Part shown: in pieces, positions 63,143-64,000 of the stretch | Layout: the number at the start of each line of letters is the position of its first letter | Numbering within the stretch: position 1 is the first letter of the stretch | NCBI GenBank assembly: GCA_021654635.1 | Contig: AP025179.1 | Span: 4,030,001 to 4,094,000 of the forward strand | Source of the DNA: Mycobacterium kiyosense | Lineage (GTDB): Bacteria > Actinomycetota > Actinomycetes > Mycobacteriales > Mycobacteriaceae | Reading direction: 5' to 3' | DNA length: 64,000 nucleotides | The notes under the pieces: generated by a model | Told to the model about the DNA's origin: nothing | Seen by the model: only the letters and a program-made list of their open reading frames with translations | Database searches by the model: none | Made by a program: the position numbers and the translations under genes

Positions 63143-64000
63143 TCAGCCGGGTCGGAACACCCTCCCGCGCAAAATCACCAGGTCGGGACGGTTCAGCACC
63201 GCCGGTCCGCGCCGCGGGTCCTCGGCGTAGCACAACAGGTCAGCCGACGCCCCATGGTCCAGACCCGGCCGGCCCAGCCACCGCCTGGCGTCCCAGCACG
63301 CCGCGCCCAGCGCTTCGTCGCCGGTCATGCCAATGCCCTTGAGGGCTTCGACCTCGTCGGCGATCCGCCCATGCGCGATCATGCCGCCGGCATCCGTGCC
63401 GGCGTACACCGGCACCCCGGCCTCATGCGCCGCCGCCACCCGCGGATAGGCGCGCTCGTACAGGTCGCGCATGTGCGCCGCGTAGGTCGGGTAACGCGTC
63501 GCCGCGTCGGCGATGCCCGGGAAGTTCTCCACGTTGATCAGCGTGGGCACCAGCGCGGTGCCGTGCTCGACCATGAGTGCGATGGTGTCGTCGGTCAGCC
63601 CGGTGCCGTGCTCGATGCAGTCGATGCCCGCCTTGATCAGGCCGGGCAGCGCGTCCTCGCCGAAGACGTGGGCGGTGACCCGGGCACCGTTGGCGTGCGC
63701 GGCGTCGATGGCGGCCTTGAGGACGTCGTCGGACCACAGCGGCGCGAGATCGCCTATCCCCCGATCGATCCAGTCGCCGACCAGCTTGACCCAGCCGTCG
63801 CCGCGGCGAGCCTGCTCGGCCACCGCATCCGGAAGTTGCGACTCGTCCTCGAGGTCCGCGGCCAACCCGGGGATGTAGCGCTTGGGCCTGGCCAGGTGCC
63901 GTCCGGCGCGGATGATCCGGGGCAGGTCCGCATGGTGGTCGAGGCTACGGGTGTCGATCGGCGAGCCGCAGTCCCGCAGCAGCAGCGCGCCGGCCTCCCG
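63143..64000 (-). CDS. amidohydrolase, N-terminus beyond window edge
   Basis: The C-terminal ~285 residues are visible in one open frame to 64000. Motifs: ARVTAHVFGEDALPGLIKAG and CIEHGTGLTDDTIALM (His), LVPTLINVENFPG, and VYAGTDAGGMIAHGRI (Asp). It belongs to the imidazolonepropionase-like branch. With the deacylase it forms an operon (78 bp between them) whose substrate is unknown. Rv2915c-like. The start lies outside the window. Confidence 0.85.
   Translation of the reverse strand, partial: REAGALLLRDCGSPIDTRSLDHHADLPRIIRAGRHLARPKRYIPGLAADLEDESQLPDAVAEQARRGDGWVKLVGDWIDRGIGDLAPLWSDDVLKAAIDAAHANGARVTAHVFGEDALPGLIKAGIDCIEHGTGLTDDTIALMVEHGTALVPTLINVENFPGIADAATRYPTYAAHMRDLYERAYPRVAAAHEAGVPVYAGTDAGGMIAHGRIADEVEALKGIGMTGDEALGAACWDARRWLGRPGLDHGASADLLCYAEDPRRGPAVLNRPDLVILRGRVFRPG

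Noticed and set aside
1..64000. tRNA, rRNA or insertion sequence
   Set aside because: No cloverleaf-like or rRNA-like stretch and no transposase noticed by eye; a tRNAscan/ISfinder run would be decisive.

Overview
The window is from a high-GC actinobacterium, almost certainly a slow-growing non-tuberculous Mycobacterium. The evidence is a PE-family N-terminal domain at the left edge, MIRU-type 53-bp repeats, MPT70-, MPT63- and MPT53-like secreted antigens, and gene order that (from memory of H37Rv) follows M. tuberculosis Rv2856 to Rv2915c over most of its length. I could not compare it with a database, so no species is named.

Region 1 (1-12,030): a truncated PE gene, a Fur/Nur-type regulator divergent from the nickel permease nicT with a Nur-box-like palindrome between them, then a same-strand block: hypA, small and large subunits of a group 1h (high-affinity, oxygen-tolerant) [NiFe] hydrogenase, a NifU plus Rieske-like iron-sulfur protein, a chain of translationally coupled proteins of unknown function (DUF5947, DUF6084, a 448-aa protein, a 39-aa membrane peptide), a maturation protease, hypC, a DUF6390 protein and a phosphodiesterase. 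This block would take up nickel, build the enzyme and pass electrons from atmospheric H2 to respiration. M. tuberculosis lacks it. HypB, D, E and F are not in the window.

Region 2 (12,080-26,790, mostly minus strand): a VTT membrane protein, a methyltransferase, a polyamine/aldehyde-type catabolic operon (SDR, aldC, glutamine amidotransferase with in-frame 57-bp repeats, glnA4), mapB, a penicillin-binding lipoprotein, a GNAT protein, and ispG-rip1-dxr (isoprenoid pathway and membrane protease). Region 3 (26,860-33,480): an exported thiol-redox and antigen block, dipZ, mpt70, an mpt53-like thioredoxin with its CcdA partner, plus DUF4097 and RHH proteins and rlmN. Region 4 (33,490-42,860): cdsA, frr, pyrH, a CsbD stress protein, an OmpR-type regulator, an acyltransferase, an MPT63-like protein, a MarR regulator, tsf-rpsB and an M23 peptidase. 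Region 5 (42,790-55,490): xerC, a lactate monooxygenase-like flavoprotein, a siderophore-interacting protein, dprA-comM-yraN, fdhD without fdhF, a WS/DGAT enzyme, a GAF-ANTAR regulator, and rnhB-lepB-rplS. Region 6 (55,800-64,000): lppW, the rpsP-khpA-rimM-trmD operon, dacB2, tetR and two amidohydrolases, the last cut by the window edge.

A striking property of the sequence itself is that at least eight conserved genes (hydrogenase protease, DUF6390, methyltransferase, mpt70, ccdA-like, cdsA, comM, lepB twice) carry single-base indels, nearly all in homopolymer runs. Because lepB and cdsA are expected to be essential, uncorrected sequencing error is the simplest explanation, and gene models there should be read across the indel.
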